10,230 nucleotides of DNA from Chitinophagaceae bacterium (GCA_947463755.1 CANHUK010000024.1:1-10230); one strand, 5' to 3'. Shown: positions 1 through 6,464, numbered from the stretch's first letter. Numbers and translations: made by a program. Notes: generated by a model from the sequence alone, not told the origin.

Positions 1-2940
1 GAAACCAGCCGGCTCAAACTTGGTGAAAACGAATTTCTCCACAAATTCCTCCAGAGGCACGCCATATTGCAGACCCACCGATACGGAGATCGCGAAGCAG
101 TTCATCAGGCTCCTCAGAGTTGAACCCTCCTTAGCCAGGTCGACAAAGATCTCACCAAGTGTTCCGTCTCCGTACTCCCCGGTCCGCAGGAACAAGGTCT
201 GCCCCGCGATCTTAGCCTTCTGCGTGTAGCCCCTGCGCTTGGCGGGCAGCGACTTGCGTTCGACAATGCGTGAGAGTTGACGCTTGAGCTTAGTGTCGGG
301 CGATGCCTGCATACGCTTCTGCAGTTCATCGAGCAGTTCGTCGACCGTGAGCTTGCCCAGGTCGATGAAGGGGCTGTCGGTATTTTCTTCTGTTTCCTCC
401 TCAGTCTTCTTGCTGTCGCTCTTGGTGCTGAGCGGCTGGCTTAGCTTGGATCCGTCGCGGTACAGTGCACACGCTTTCAGTCCCAGCTGCCAGCTCAGCA
501 TATAGCTGTCGGCGATCTCATCCATCGCAGCCTCGTTCGGGAGGTTGATGGTCTTGGAGATGGCACCGCTGATGAAGGGCTGTGTAGCCGCCATCATCCG
601 GATGTGCCCGTGTGCGTGAATGAAGCGCTTGCCTTTCTTCCCGTTCTTGTTGGCGCAATCGAAGACCGCGTAATGCTCAGACTTGAGATAGGGAGCGCCT
701 TCGATGGTCATCGTGCCGCAGACATAGTCATTGGCTGCTTCGATCTGGGCCGAAGTGAAGCCGAGGGCTTCCAGCAGGCTCCATTCCATATTGTAGAACT
801 GCTCCGGCTTGAATCCAAGACGCTTGAGGCATTCTTCACCCAGGGTGTACACATTGAACACGAACCCGATCTCGAAGGCCGATTTCACGGCCTCGTCGAG
901 CTTTCGGATCTCTTCGGCGATGAAGCCCTTTTCACTCAGGGTCTGGTGGTTGATGTGTGGGGCACCTGCGAAGGTGGCGGAGCCAACGGCATACTTGATG
1001 ATCGACTCGGCGTCCCGCTCGCTGTAGCCCAGGTTCTTGAGGGCCTGCGGTACTGACTGGTTGATGATCTTGAAATAACCGCCGCCCGAGAGTTTCTTGA
1101 ATTTGACCAGGGCAAAATCGGGCTCTACGCCGGTGGTGTCGCAGTCCATGACCAGGCCGATGGTGCCGGTCGGTGCGATGACCGTGGTCTGGGCATTCCG
1201 GTAGCCGTACTTCTCACCCATCCCGACGGCATCATCCCATGCCTTGCAGGCGGCGCTCAGCAGATAATCAGGGCAGTACTGTGCCTTGATGCCCAGGGGC
1301 TTGATGCTCAGTCCGACATAGGCACCGTCTGCATCATAAGCCGCAGCGCGGTGGTTGCGCATGACCCGGAGCATATCTTCGCGGTTCTCTTCGTAACGGG
1401 CGAAGGGACCGAGGTGGCTGGCCAGCTCTGCGGATGTTTTGTAGGAGATGCCGGTCATGATCGCGGTGATGGCACCGGCGATCCCGCGGGCCTCCTCACT
1501 GTCATATGGGATGCCGCTGACCATGAGCATACTGCCCAGGTTGGCGTAACCCAGTCCGAGGGTGCGATAGTCATAACTCAGTTGGGCGACCTCGCGGCTG
1601 GGGAACTGCGCCATGAGGACGGAGACCTCCAGAACCACCGTCCACAGACGTACCGTGTACTCGAAGCCCTTCACATCGAAGACGTTTTCATCTTCACTGA
1701 AGAACTTGCGCAGGTTCACGGAAGCAAGGTTGCACGCCGTGTTGTCCAGGAACATGTACTCTGAGCACGGGTTGGAGGCCCGAATGCGGCCACCTTTCGG
1801 GCAAGTATGCCACTCATTGATGGTGGTGTCGTATTGGGTACCCGGGTCTGCACAACGCCATGCTGCATAAGCGATCTTGTCCCAGAGCTGTTTGGCGGGC
1901 ACCTTCTTCATGACCCTGCCGTCCATGCGGCCGGTCAGTTCCCAGTCGGCTCCCTGCTCAAGCTTTTCAAAGAATGCATTCGGAATGCGAACCGAATTGT
2001 TGGAATTTTGTCCGCTGACCGTACGGTAGGCTTCCCCTTCGTAATCGCTGGGATAGCCGGCTGCGATCAGCGCCCCGACCTTCTTCTCTTCCTCAACCTT
2101 CCAGTCGATGAAGAGCTCGATCTCGGGATGGTCCATGTCCAGGCACACCATCTTTGCCGCGCGGCGGGTAGTGCCTCCGCTTTTGATGGCACCGGCCGCC
2201 CGGTCACCGATCTTCAGGAAACTCATCAGACCCGAGGAAGTACCGCCGCCGCTCAGCTTTTCACCTTCACCCCTCAGGTTTGAGAAATTTGTACCGACAC
2301 CGGAGCCATACTTGAAGATGCGTGCCTCACGAACCCACAGATCCATGATGCCCCCCTCATTCACCAGGTCATCCTCCACGCTCAGGATGAAGCAGGCATG
2401 CGGCTGCGGACGCTCATAAGCAGAAGTGGATTTCTTCAGCTTGCCGTCCACCGGATCCACATAAAAATGCCCCTGGGGCTTGCCTTTGATGCCATAACTC
2501 TCGTACAGGCCGGTATTGAACCACTGGGGGGAGTTGGGCACACAAGCCTGGTTGAGGATACAAAATACCAGCTCGTCATAAAAGACCTGGGCATCCTCCG
2601 CGGATGCGAAATAGCCGTACTTCTCTCCCCAAACCTTCCAGCAGTTGGCCAGGCGATGCGCCAGTTGCTTGGCAGAGGTCTCCCGGCCGAGCGTGCCGTC
2701 GGGCTGGGGCACACCTGCCTTGCGGAAATACTTTTGGGCGATGATATCCGTGGCGATCTGGCTCCACTGACGCGGAACCTCCACATTGTTCATCTCGAAC
2801 ACCGCCTCTCCGCTGGGATTGCGGATGACGGACTTCCGGTAGTCGTATTCGAACTGATCGAACGGACTGACGCCGGACTGCGTAAAATGTCTTTGGAACT
2901 GCAACCCTTTCGGGTCGTTCTGTTTGGTCTTTGCGGCCAT
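1..2940 (-). CDS. nrdJ: Class II (adenosylcobalamin-dependent) ribonucleotide reductase, 3' end outside window
   Basis: The enzyme reduces ribonucleotides to deoxyribonucleotides in the cytoplasm, using adenosylcobalamin to generate the thiyl radical, so it needs neither an oxygen-dependent NrdB partner nor a glycyl radical. The frame is open for 980 codons from ATG at 2940-2938 to the window edge. Residues seen: C133 in QACVPNSP; the redox cysteine pair C183 (PHACFILSVED) and C403 (NTACNLASVNL); the glycine-rich segment GSGVGTNFSNLRG near 212-224; the radical-site motif NPCSE with C392; and IAPTGTIG in the second half. A charged Lys/Glu/Thr linker at about 838-860 separates the barrel from a TSCPD-type domain (about 901-975, from KRRGYTQKAK). 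The C-terminal cysteine-rich tail expected of this long form lies outside the window. Start choice: first Met of the conserved frame, with no clear Shine-Dalgarno site. No B12 riboswitch box was found upstream. Family assignment is secure. Confidence 0.96.
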   Translation of the reverse strand, partial: MAAKTKQNDPKGLQFQRHFTQSGVSPFDQFEYDYRKSVIRNPSGEAVFEMNNVEVPRQWSQIATDIIAQKYFRKAGVPQPDGTLGRETSAKQLAHRLANCWKVWGEKYGYFASAEDAQVFYDELVFCILNQACVPNSPQWFNTGLYESYGIKGKPQGHFYVDPVDGKLKKSTSAYERPQPHACFILSVEDDLVNEGGIMDLWVREARIFKYGSGVGTNFSNLRGEGEKLSGGGTSSGLMSFLKIGDRAAGAIKSGGTTRRAAKMVCLDMDHPEIELFIDWKVEEEKKVGALIAAGYPSDYEGEAYRTVSGQNSNNSVRIPNAFFEKLEQGADWELTGRMDGRVMKKVPAKQLWDKIAYAAWRCADPGTQYDTTINEWHTCPKGGRIRASNPCSEYMFLDNTACNLASVNLRKFFSEDENVFDVKGFEYTVRLWTVVLEVSVLMAQFPSREVAQLSYDYRTLGLGYANLGSMLMVSGIPYDSEEARGIAGAITAIMTGISYKTSAELASHLGPFARYEENREDMLRVMRNHRAAAYDADGAYVGLSIKPLGIKAQYCPDYLLSAACKAWDDAVGMGEKYGYRNAQTTVIAPTGTIGLVMDCDTTGVEPDFALVKFKKLSGGGYFKIINQSVPQALKNLGYSERDAESIIKYAVGSATFAGAPHINHQTLSEKGFIAEEIRKLDEAVKSAFEIGFVFNVYTLGEECLKRLGFKPEQFYNMEWSLLEALGFTSAQIEAANDYVCGTMTIEGAPYLKSEHYAVFDCANKNGKKGKRFIHAHGHIRMMAATQPFISGAISKTINLPNEAAMDEIADSYMLSWQLGLKACALYRDGSKLSQPLSTKSDSKKTEEETEENTDSPFIDLGKLTVDELLDELQKRMQASPDTKLKRQLSRIVERKSLPAKRRGYTQKAKIAGQTLFLRTGEYGDGTLGEIFVDLAKEGSTLRSLMNCFAISVSVGLQYGVPLEEFVEKFVFTKFEPAGF

Positions 2941-3058
2941 GGGGTAAAACGTTGCGTGAATGATGTTTTTTACGGATCGTCCGAACACCGTACGGAGGTG
3001 CAGGAAGGCGAAAATATTTTTGATTATTGTTCCAAAGCCTACCTAAATATCAACAGTT

Positions 3059-3067
3059 TGTGGATAA
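3059..3067 (-). promoter_or_regulatory. DnaA-box match TTATCCACA
   Basis: The plus strand reads TGTGGATAA, the exact reverse complement of the consensus DnaA box TTATCCACA. It lies 119-127 bp upstream of the nrdJ start codon, just upstream of a weak -7 candidate at 3033-3041. DnaA is known to regulate the nrdAB operon of Escherichia coli, so a site in front of a ribonucleotide reductase gene is functionally sensible. The match is exact; the function is inferred. Confidence 0.45.
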
Positions 3068-3115
3068 GGCGAAAGAAGCCACGTCTGTCCTCATTCAGGA
3101 GTTTTTGCACACTAC

Positions 3116-3124
3116 TGTGGAGTA
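3116..3124 (-). promoter_or_regulatory. Second DnaA-box-like site, one mismatch
   Basis: The plus strand reads TGTGGAGTA, which differs from TGTGGATAA at one position. It has the same orientation as the perfect site and starts 57 bp from it. On its own it would not be noteworthy; it is listed because of its neighbour. Confidence 0.25.
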
Positions 3125-3207
3125 TTTTTTTTTGTTTTTGACGGGAAATTACGATAACGATAAGAGGGTTTTTCCGACAGGATGGTCCAAACCGCACAAT
3201 CATAAGG

Positions 3208-3246
3208 AATTGCCGGGAAAGGATGGCCGGTGTCAGGCCGGCAATT
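3208..3246. repeat. Perfect 9-bp inverted repeat, 21-bp spacer
   Basis: AATTGCCGG at 3208-3216 is the exact reverse complement of CCGGCAATT at 3238-3246. A further GCCGG at 3226-3230 inside the spacer can pair with the same right arm, giving an alternative shorter hairpin. No T-run follows on either strand, so this is not a typical intrinsic terminator. It ends 40 bp before the GGGPS start codon and could be an operator or a 5' UTR hairpin. Confidence 0.5.
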
Positions 3247-3286
3247 GGAAAAACTTTCGCATTTTTGCAACAATACCAACCGAGGA

Positions 3287-4048
3287 ATGCAACACACCAT
3301 CCACCAGTCGCTGACCGGAAAGAAATCCGCAGGACACAAATCCTTCGCCGTGCTGGTGGACCCGGACAAAGTCAACCCGCAACGGATCGACCAGCTCTGC
3401 AGGCTCTCCACAGACGCTGCGGTGGATTATATCCTCCTGGGCGGCAGTCTTGTGGTATCCTCTCACCTGGACGATGTCGTCCGCCAGTTGAAGCATCAGA
3501 CAGACATCCCTGTCATTCTGTTTCCCGGAAGTCCTTCACAGATCTCCCCCTCTGCCGACGCCCTGCTCTACCTGTCGCTGATCTCCGGACGCAACCCGGA
3601 ACTGCTGATCGGTCAGCATGTGGTTTCTGCCCCGGCCGTGCGTAAAAGTGGACTGGAGATCATCCCGACCGGCTATATGCTCATTGATGGAGGTGCCCCG
3701 ACCACCGTGTCATACATCAGCAATTCCAGCCCCATCCCGGCCGACAAGCACGAGATCGCCATCTGCACAGCCATGGCCGGAGAGATGCTCGGTCTGAAAG
3801 TCATATATATGGATGCAGGGAGCGGCGCACGGAAAGCCATACCCGAAGAGATGATCGGGGCCGTTTCAGCCCATGTATCCATCCCGCTGATCATCGGCGG
3901 AGGCATCACCGATCCCGAAAAGGCCTATCGCAACTGCCAGGCCGGCGCCGACCTCATCGTGGTCGGAAACGCCATCGAAAAAGACCCGGTCCTCATCTCG
4001 GAGATGAGTGCGGCCGTGCATCAGGTGTCCGTCGGGGAGCGCATCTGA
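3287..4048 (+). CDS. Geranylgeranylglyceryl/heptaprenylglyceryl phosphate synthase family protein (GGGPS/PcrB-like)
   Basis: Enzymes of this family are cytoplasmic TIM barrels that join a polyprenyl diphosphate to sn-glycerol-1-phosphate through an ether bond. In archaea this is the committed step of membrane lipid synthesis; homologues also occur in Bacillus (PcrB) and in Bacteroidota. The 253-residue product shows the family landmarks in order: FAVLVDPDK (20-28), IPVILFPGSPSQIS (74-87), EIIPTGYMLIDGG (124-136), VIYMDAGSGA (172-181), the phosphate-binding IIGGGI (202-207) and LIVVGNAIE (223-231). The ATG at 3287 gives the usual family length. An in-frame GTG at 3230 would add 19 residues, but it lies inside an inverted repeat and adds no conserved sequence. 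The gene stands alone, diverges from nrdJ and converges on the peptidase gene. Prenyl chain length cannot be read from the sequence. Confidence 0.92.
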   Translation: MQHTIHQSLTGKKSAGHKSFAVLVDPDKVNPQRIDQLCRLSTDAAVDYILLGGSLVVSSHLDDVVRQLKHQTDIPVILFPGSPSQISPSADALLYLSLISGRNPELLIGQHVVSAPAVRKSGLEIIPTGYMLIDGGAPTTVSYISNSSPIPADKHEIAICTAMAGEMLGLKVIYMDAGSGARKAIPEEMIGAVSAHVSIPLIIGGGITDPEKAYRNCQAGADLIVVGNAIEKDPVLISEMSAAVHQVSVGERI

Positions 4049-4062
4049 TCCTCAGCTCCTCC
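4049..4062. other. 14-bp convergent junction without a clear terminator
   Basis: The GGGPS and peptidase stop codons face each other across 14 bp. The best hairpin is only 5 bp (GGAGC at 4036-4040 with GCTCC at 4055-4059), has a 14-nt loop, starts inside the GGGPS gene and lacks a T-run. Transcripts of the two genes may therefore overlap at their 3' ends. Confidence 0.4.
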
Positions 4063-5325
4063 TCACTTCACCCGCGAAGGCGTATCCTTCCCCTGCACGA
4101 TCGAAATACTCGACAGTGCGATGGCCCGGATGATTTCCGTCATATTATCAATGTCCAGGGTCCCGATCTCATCATCGACCGTATGATAATACTTCTCGCT
4201 GTCCATCTTGGATGTGGATATCGTATGCGCAGGCACGCCCAGCGCCGCGAGGGTGGCATTGTCCGAACGATAGAAGAGATTCTGTGCCGGATAAGGGTCC
4301 GGATGGAATACAAAGCCTGTGCCCTCCAGGTTGCGCTGCAGGATGGTCCCAAAATCGGTCTTCTCAAATCCGGTGATATAGGCGCTTCCACGCCCCCATT
4401 TGCTCTCGGTCCCGATCATTTCGATGTTGAACATCGCCTGTACCTTCCGGGGATCGAACTGCTGAGAGAAATAGCGGGAACCATAACCTCCCGACTCTTC
4501 GGCCGTAAAGGCAGCGAAGACCAGCGTCCGCTCCGGACCTGCACCCCTTGCAAAAAGACGCGCCAGGGCCATCACGGCCGTCGTTCCGGACGCATCGTCG
4601 TTGGCTCCGTTATAAATAGAATCCTGCCCGACGGGCTTCCCGATGCCAAGATGGTCGTAATGGGCGGAAAATAACACAAATTCATCGGGCCTCGTGCGCC
4701 CGGGGATCATACCCACCACATTAGCATACGCATTCCGGGTGACGGTGGCCGTAGCCTGCACCCGATAAGTCTTGACATCCCCGGCAAGAAAGACAATGAC
4801 GACCGTCCGGCCCGCCCCCATGCGCTGCATACGGGCATTGCGGAGTCGCTGCAGGACCCGGCGCTGCGCCGTATCAGCCACTACGATCAGATCGCGGTTG
4901 CCCTGGATCAAACCTACGGCCTCCTGCAGCGGATTGCCCGTAGTACCCAGCCGCACGACCTCAGCCCCCTGATCCGTCCAGTCGATACGCTCCGTTCCGG
5001 CAAAGATCATGAAGTCTGACGCCGGCAACGCCTGTCCGTTCAGACTGACCGACTGTTCCCGAACCGATGACTGGAAGGTCTGGAACCGCTGTCTGAAATC
5101 TCCTCCCGGCGTCAGCGGCTGCAATCCGGAAGTCTTGAACGAAGATGCAATGTAGTCCGCCGCGAGCTCGATGCCCGGAGTCAGCGGTCTGCGCCCCTGC
5201 ATGCGGTCATCGGAAAGCGCAGCAAGCATGTCGCGCACATCTCCCGACCGGATGCGCCGGGTTTTCCACTGGGCGTCCGCCGACACCGCGGCGATCAGCA
5301 TGACAAACAGAAGGCATATGCGCAT
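4063..5325 (-). CDS. Secreted M28 family zinc metallopeptidase (aminopeptidase-like)
   Basis: The 420-residue product begins with a Sec signal peptide (short basic start MR, hydrophobic 3-14, likely cleavage after ADA at residue 18), so it should act in the periplasm or outside the cell. Residues 30-80 form the N-terminal helix region common in M28 peptidases. The middle part (about 100-200) fits an inserted PA-like domain. The two-zinc peptidase core follows: H222 and D224 in SAHYDHLG, bridging D243 in NGANDDASG, the general base E276 and ligand E277 in FTAEESGG, E302 in FNIEMIG (many relatives have Asp here) and H381 in KYYHTVDDE. All expected metal and catalytic positions are present, so the enzyme is likely active. 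Substrate is unknown; M28 members remove N-terminal amino acids from peptides. The gene is monocistronic, tail to tail with GGGPS and divergent from the arginine operon. Confidence 0.93.
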   Translation of the reverse strand: MRICLLFVMLIAAVSADAQWKTRRIRSGDVRDMLAALSDDRMQGRRPLTPGIELAADYIASSFKTSGLQPLTPGGDFRQRFQTFQSSVREQSVSLNGQALPASDFMIFAGTERIDWTDQGAEVVRLGTTGNPLQEAVGLIQGNRDLIVVADTAQRRVLQRLRNARMQRMGAGRTVVIVFLAGDVKTYRVQATATVTRNAYANVVGMIPGRTRPDEFVLFSAHYDHLGIGKPVGQDSIYNGANDDASGTTAVMALARLFARGAGPERTLVFAAFTAEESGGYGSRYFSQQFDPRKVQAMFNIEMIGTESKWGRGSAYITGFEKTDFGTILQRNLEGTGFVFHPDPYPAQNLFYRSDNATLAALGVPAHTISTSKMDSEKYYHTVDDEIGTLDIDNMTEIIRAIALSSISIVQGKDTPSRVK

Positions 5326-5393
5326 GATTACTGCTTTTGTGAGGCAAGTTAGGCCTTGGCGCCAACAGAACCCATGTTAAAACAGATGAAACG

Positions 5394-5421
5394 TTGAAAT
5401 AATTTTATCGCCATCTTTCAA
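5394..5421. repeat. Inverted repeat TTGAAA-N16-TTTCAA at the divergent promoter region
   Basis: TTGAAA at 5394-5399 and TTTCAA at 5416-5421 form a perfect 6-bp inverted repeat centred about 25 bp upstream of the putative -7 element of the arginine operon. The intervening AT-rich sequence (AATAATTTTATC) faintly recalls the AT-rich core of ArgR sites but lacks the TGAAT/ATTCA arms. An operator role is speculative. Confidence 0.3.
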
Positions 5422-5428
5422 AAATTGT

Positions 5429-5436
5429 TTTCTTTG
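5429..5436 (+). promoter_or_regulatory. Putative Bacteroidota -7 element of the arginine operon
   Basis: TTTCTTTG followed by CACC matches the Bacteroidota sigma-A -7 consensus TAnnTTTG at all but the second base, and the CTTTGCA context is typical of the phylum. It would place the transcript start near 5441-5444 and give the first operon gene a leader of about 280 nt. No TTTG/TTG -33 element is found at the expected spacing, so the call rests on the -7 motif alone. Confidence 0.4.
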
Positions 5437-5476
5437 CACCGACTTAACCACTTCGAGTTCCGATACAGACTGTAAA

Positions 5477-5605
5477 ATGAAAAAAAACCTGACATCTACG
5501 ACCGCAAGTGCCCCGTCCAAGGACGTGGCCGTGCGTTGGGTTTTTCCTGTCCGCCCCGGGACAGTTTTTCCTTTCATCTCCCATCCCTTTAGGGTACGAC
5601 GTTGA
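5477..5605 (+). CDS. Possible 42-residue leader peptide of the arginine operon
   Basis: An ATG preceded by GTAAA, an A-rich start context typical of Bacteroidota, opens a 42-codon frame that ends in TGA at 5603-5605. The product begins MKKNLTSTTASAPSK, continues with DVAVRWVFPVRPG and ends RVRR. Five of 42 residues are Arg (20, 26, 39, 41, 42), with three in the last four codons. The terminator-like hairpin at 5547-5564 lies inside the frame (codons 24-30), so translation would interfere with it. This suggests a leader peptide controlling attenuation. Against this, Arg codons are not clustered upstream of the hairpin as in classical attenuators. It could also be a chance frame. Confidence 0.4.
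   Translation: MKKNLTSTTASAPSKDVAVRWVFPVRPGTVFPFISHPFRVRR
5547..5570 (+). terminator. Intrinsic terminator-like hairpin (candidate attenuator) in the arginine leader
   Basis: CTGTCC at 5547-5552 pairs with GGACAG at 5559-5564 around a 6-nt loop and is followed directly by TTTTTC and then CTTTC. A GC-rich 6-bp stem plus a T-run is the form of an intrinsic terminator. It sits about 105 nt downstream of the putative transcript start and 160 nt before the first gene of the operon, where an attenuator is expected rather than an end-of-gene terminator. GGACG at 5521-5525 can pair with TGTCC (one G-U) and would act as a competing antiterminator. Confidence 0.5.
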
Positions 5606-5649
5606 TACCCCTGCCATCGTAGGCTCGTCCGGAGGACGGGACTATGCAC

Positions 5650-5665
5650 CCCGCCGGCCGGCGGG
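5650..5665. repeat. 16-bp perfect GC palindrome in the leader
   Basis: CCCGCCGGCCGGCGGG is a perfect palindrome of only G and C. In RNA it would form a very stable stem (6 bp with a 4-nt loop) about 60 nt upstream of the first operon gene; in DNA it could be a protein-binding dyad. No T-run follows. Confidence 0.5.
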
Positions 5666-5725
5666 AGGTTCAATCGGTTCTTACGGAACCGGCATCCATC
5701 AATCATTACAATCGTAGCCCAGACC

Positions 5726-6454
5726 ATGGAACATCCGCATACATTCAAGGTCATCATTGCAGATGAGTCCCATTTCCCGTACGCCGAAGCCATCTGTGAA
5801 GAGATGGAGGAATCCGCCAAAGCCCGTGGTACCGGTATTGCTAAACGCAGCCCCGACTACATCCGCCAGAAGATGCAGGAGGGTAAGGCCGTCATCGCCT
5901 TCTCTGACAGCGGAGCATGGGCCGGCTTCTGTTACATCGAAACCTGGAGCCACGGCGACTATGTCGCCAACTCCGGACTCATCGTCTCCCCGACATTCAG
6001 AAAAGGCGGCCTCGCCAAGATGATCAAACGGAAGATCTTCGACCTGAGCCGCCAGAAATATCCGAACGCCAAGATCTTTGGTCTGACGACCGGGCTGGCC
6101 GTTATGAAGATCAACTCCGAACTGGGATACGAACCCGTTACGTACTCTGAACTTACACAGGATGAAGCCTTCTGGGCCGGCTGCAAAAGCTGCGTGAACT
6201 ACGACATCCTGATGAGCAAAGATCGAAAGAACTGCATGTGCACGGCCATGCTCTACGACCCCCAGGACCATTATGAACCCGCCGAGACCATTGAATACTT
6301 CAACCAGAACGCCAGGGGACTCGAACGGCTGCTGAATTACAAACGCTGGAAATTCCTGCAGCCCTTCCTGCGAAAGGATCGGGAACAGGAAAAGAAAAAA
6401 GGCGGCAAGGGACTCGCCGGCGCAATCACGGGATTCTTCATCAACCTCTTCTAA
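5726..6454 (+). CDS. GNAT acyltransferase, candidate N-acyl(succinyl)glutamate synthase of the arginine pathway
   Basis: This is a 242-residue cytoplasmic GNAT-fold protein. The acyl-CoA pyrophosphate-binding motif is visible as VSPTFRKGGLAKMI (87-100), followed by the helix and LTTGLAVMKINSELGYEPV (120-138), typical of the GNAT C-terminal half. The N-terminal half contains FPYAEAICEEMEES and RGTGIAKRSPDYI, which I recall as characteristic of Bacteroidota proteins next to argG. No classical argA, argJ or argA-like kinase fusion is present in the visible operon, and this gene occupies the first position, so it is the natural candidate for acylating glutamate. Four cysteines, C153, C156, C170 and C172 (CxxC-x13-CxC), may bind a metal. 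Start: first Met of the frame; no upstream in-frame ATG. It is followed after 10 bp by argG. The acyl donor is inferred to be succinyl-CoA from ArgF'. GNAT fold sure, precise reaction inferred. Confidence 0.75.
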   Translation: MEHPHTFKVIIADESHFPYAEAICEEMEESAKARGTGIAKRSPDYIRQKMQEGKAVIAFSDSGAWAGFCYIETWSHGDYVANSGLIVSPTFRKGGLAKMIKRKIFDLSRQKYPNAKIFGLTTGLAVMKINSELGYEPVTYSELTQDEAFWAGCKSCVNYDILMSKDRKNCMCTAMLYDPQDHYEPAETIEYFNQNARGLERLLNYKRWKFLQPFLRKDREQEKKKGGKGLAGAITGFFINLF

Positions 6455-6464
6455 CAACCGGACC

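Larger units (their letters stand above)
2941..3286. other. Divergent intergenic region between nrdJ and the GGGPS gene
   Basis: This stretch of about 346 bp must contain the promoters of both divergent genes. It holds DnaA-box-like 9-mers at 3059-3067 and 3116-3124, an A/T tract at 3123-3139 (poly-A when read towards nrdJ, so possibly UP-element-like), and an inverted repeat at 3208-3246. A weak Bacteroidota-type -7 candidate for nrdJ is TAGGCTTTG (minus strand, 3041-3033), but it has one base too many between TA and TTTG and no well-placed -33 element. For the plus-strand gene, CATTTTTG at 3260-3267 is an equally weak candidate. I see no convincing coding sequence here; the open frames crossing it are extensions of nrdJ shadows. 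Confidence 0.7.
5443..5725 (+). promoter_or_regulatory. Structured 5' leader of the arginine operon
   Basis: This unusually long leader carries many perfect stems. Local hairpins are CTGTCC/GGACAG (5547-5552 with 5559-5564), GGGTA/TACCC (5592-5596 with 5606-5610), CGTCC/GGACG (5626-5630 with 5634-5638), a 16-bp GC palindrome at 5650-5665 and CGGTTC/GAACCG (5675-5680 with 5686-5691). Two segments also allow a long-range helix: CCCGTCC (5512-5518) with GGACGGG (5634-5640), and nested within it GGACG (5521-5525) with CGTCC (5626-5630). That helix would enclose the terminator-like hairpin. The architecture fits an attenuator or an RNA switch for arginine biosynthesis, but I do not recognise it as any known riboswitch class. 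Start of the feature assumes the promoter at 5429-5436. Confidence 0.5.

Noticed and set aside
604..1764. Plus-strand frames of 137-150 codons (604-1056 and 1351-1764)
   Set aside because: Both lie entirely antisense to conserved parts of nrdJ; such long shadow frames are expected in GC-rich genes.
3107..3133. Terminator on the plus strand: CACA-CTAC-TGTG followed by a T9 run
   Set aside because: The stem has only 4 bp and there is no plus-strand gene upstream to terminate. The T-run is better explained as an A-tract upstream of nrdJ.
2398..3141. Open plus-strand frame of 247 codons antisense to nrdJ, running into the intergenic region
   Set aside because: It mirrors the codon pattern of nrdJ, has no recognisable domain, and the opposite strand encodes an unmistakable ribonucleotide reductase.
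2941..3286. Cobalamin riboswitch upstream of the B12-dependent reductase
   Set aside because: I looked on the nrdJ strand for the B12-box core (GCCACTG-like) and the associated stems and found none; the region is AT-rich with little structure near the start.
3230..3286. N-terminal extension of the GGGPS gene to the in-frame GTG at 3230
   Set aside because: The 19 extra residues show no family similarity, the start would lie in an inverted repeat, and the ATG at 3287 gives the normal length.
5661..5690. tRNA T-arm-like GGTTCAATC
   Set aside because: The flanking bases do not pair as a T stem, and no acceptor, D or anticodon arms are found around it.
5644..5766. 40-codon frame starting at ATG 5644 and overlapping the GNAT start out of frame
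   Set aside because: It starts in front of the GC palindrome, has no favourable start context and would overlap the clear GNAT start. Its Arg content comes from the palindrome.
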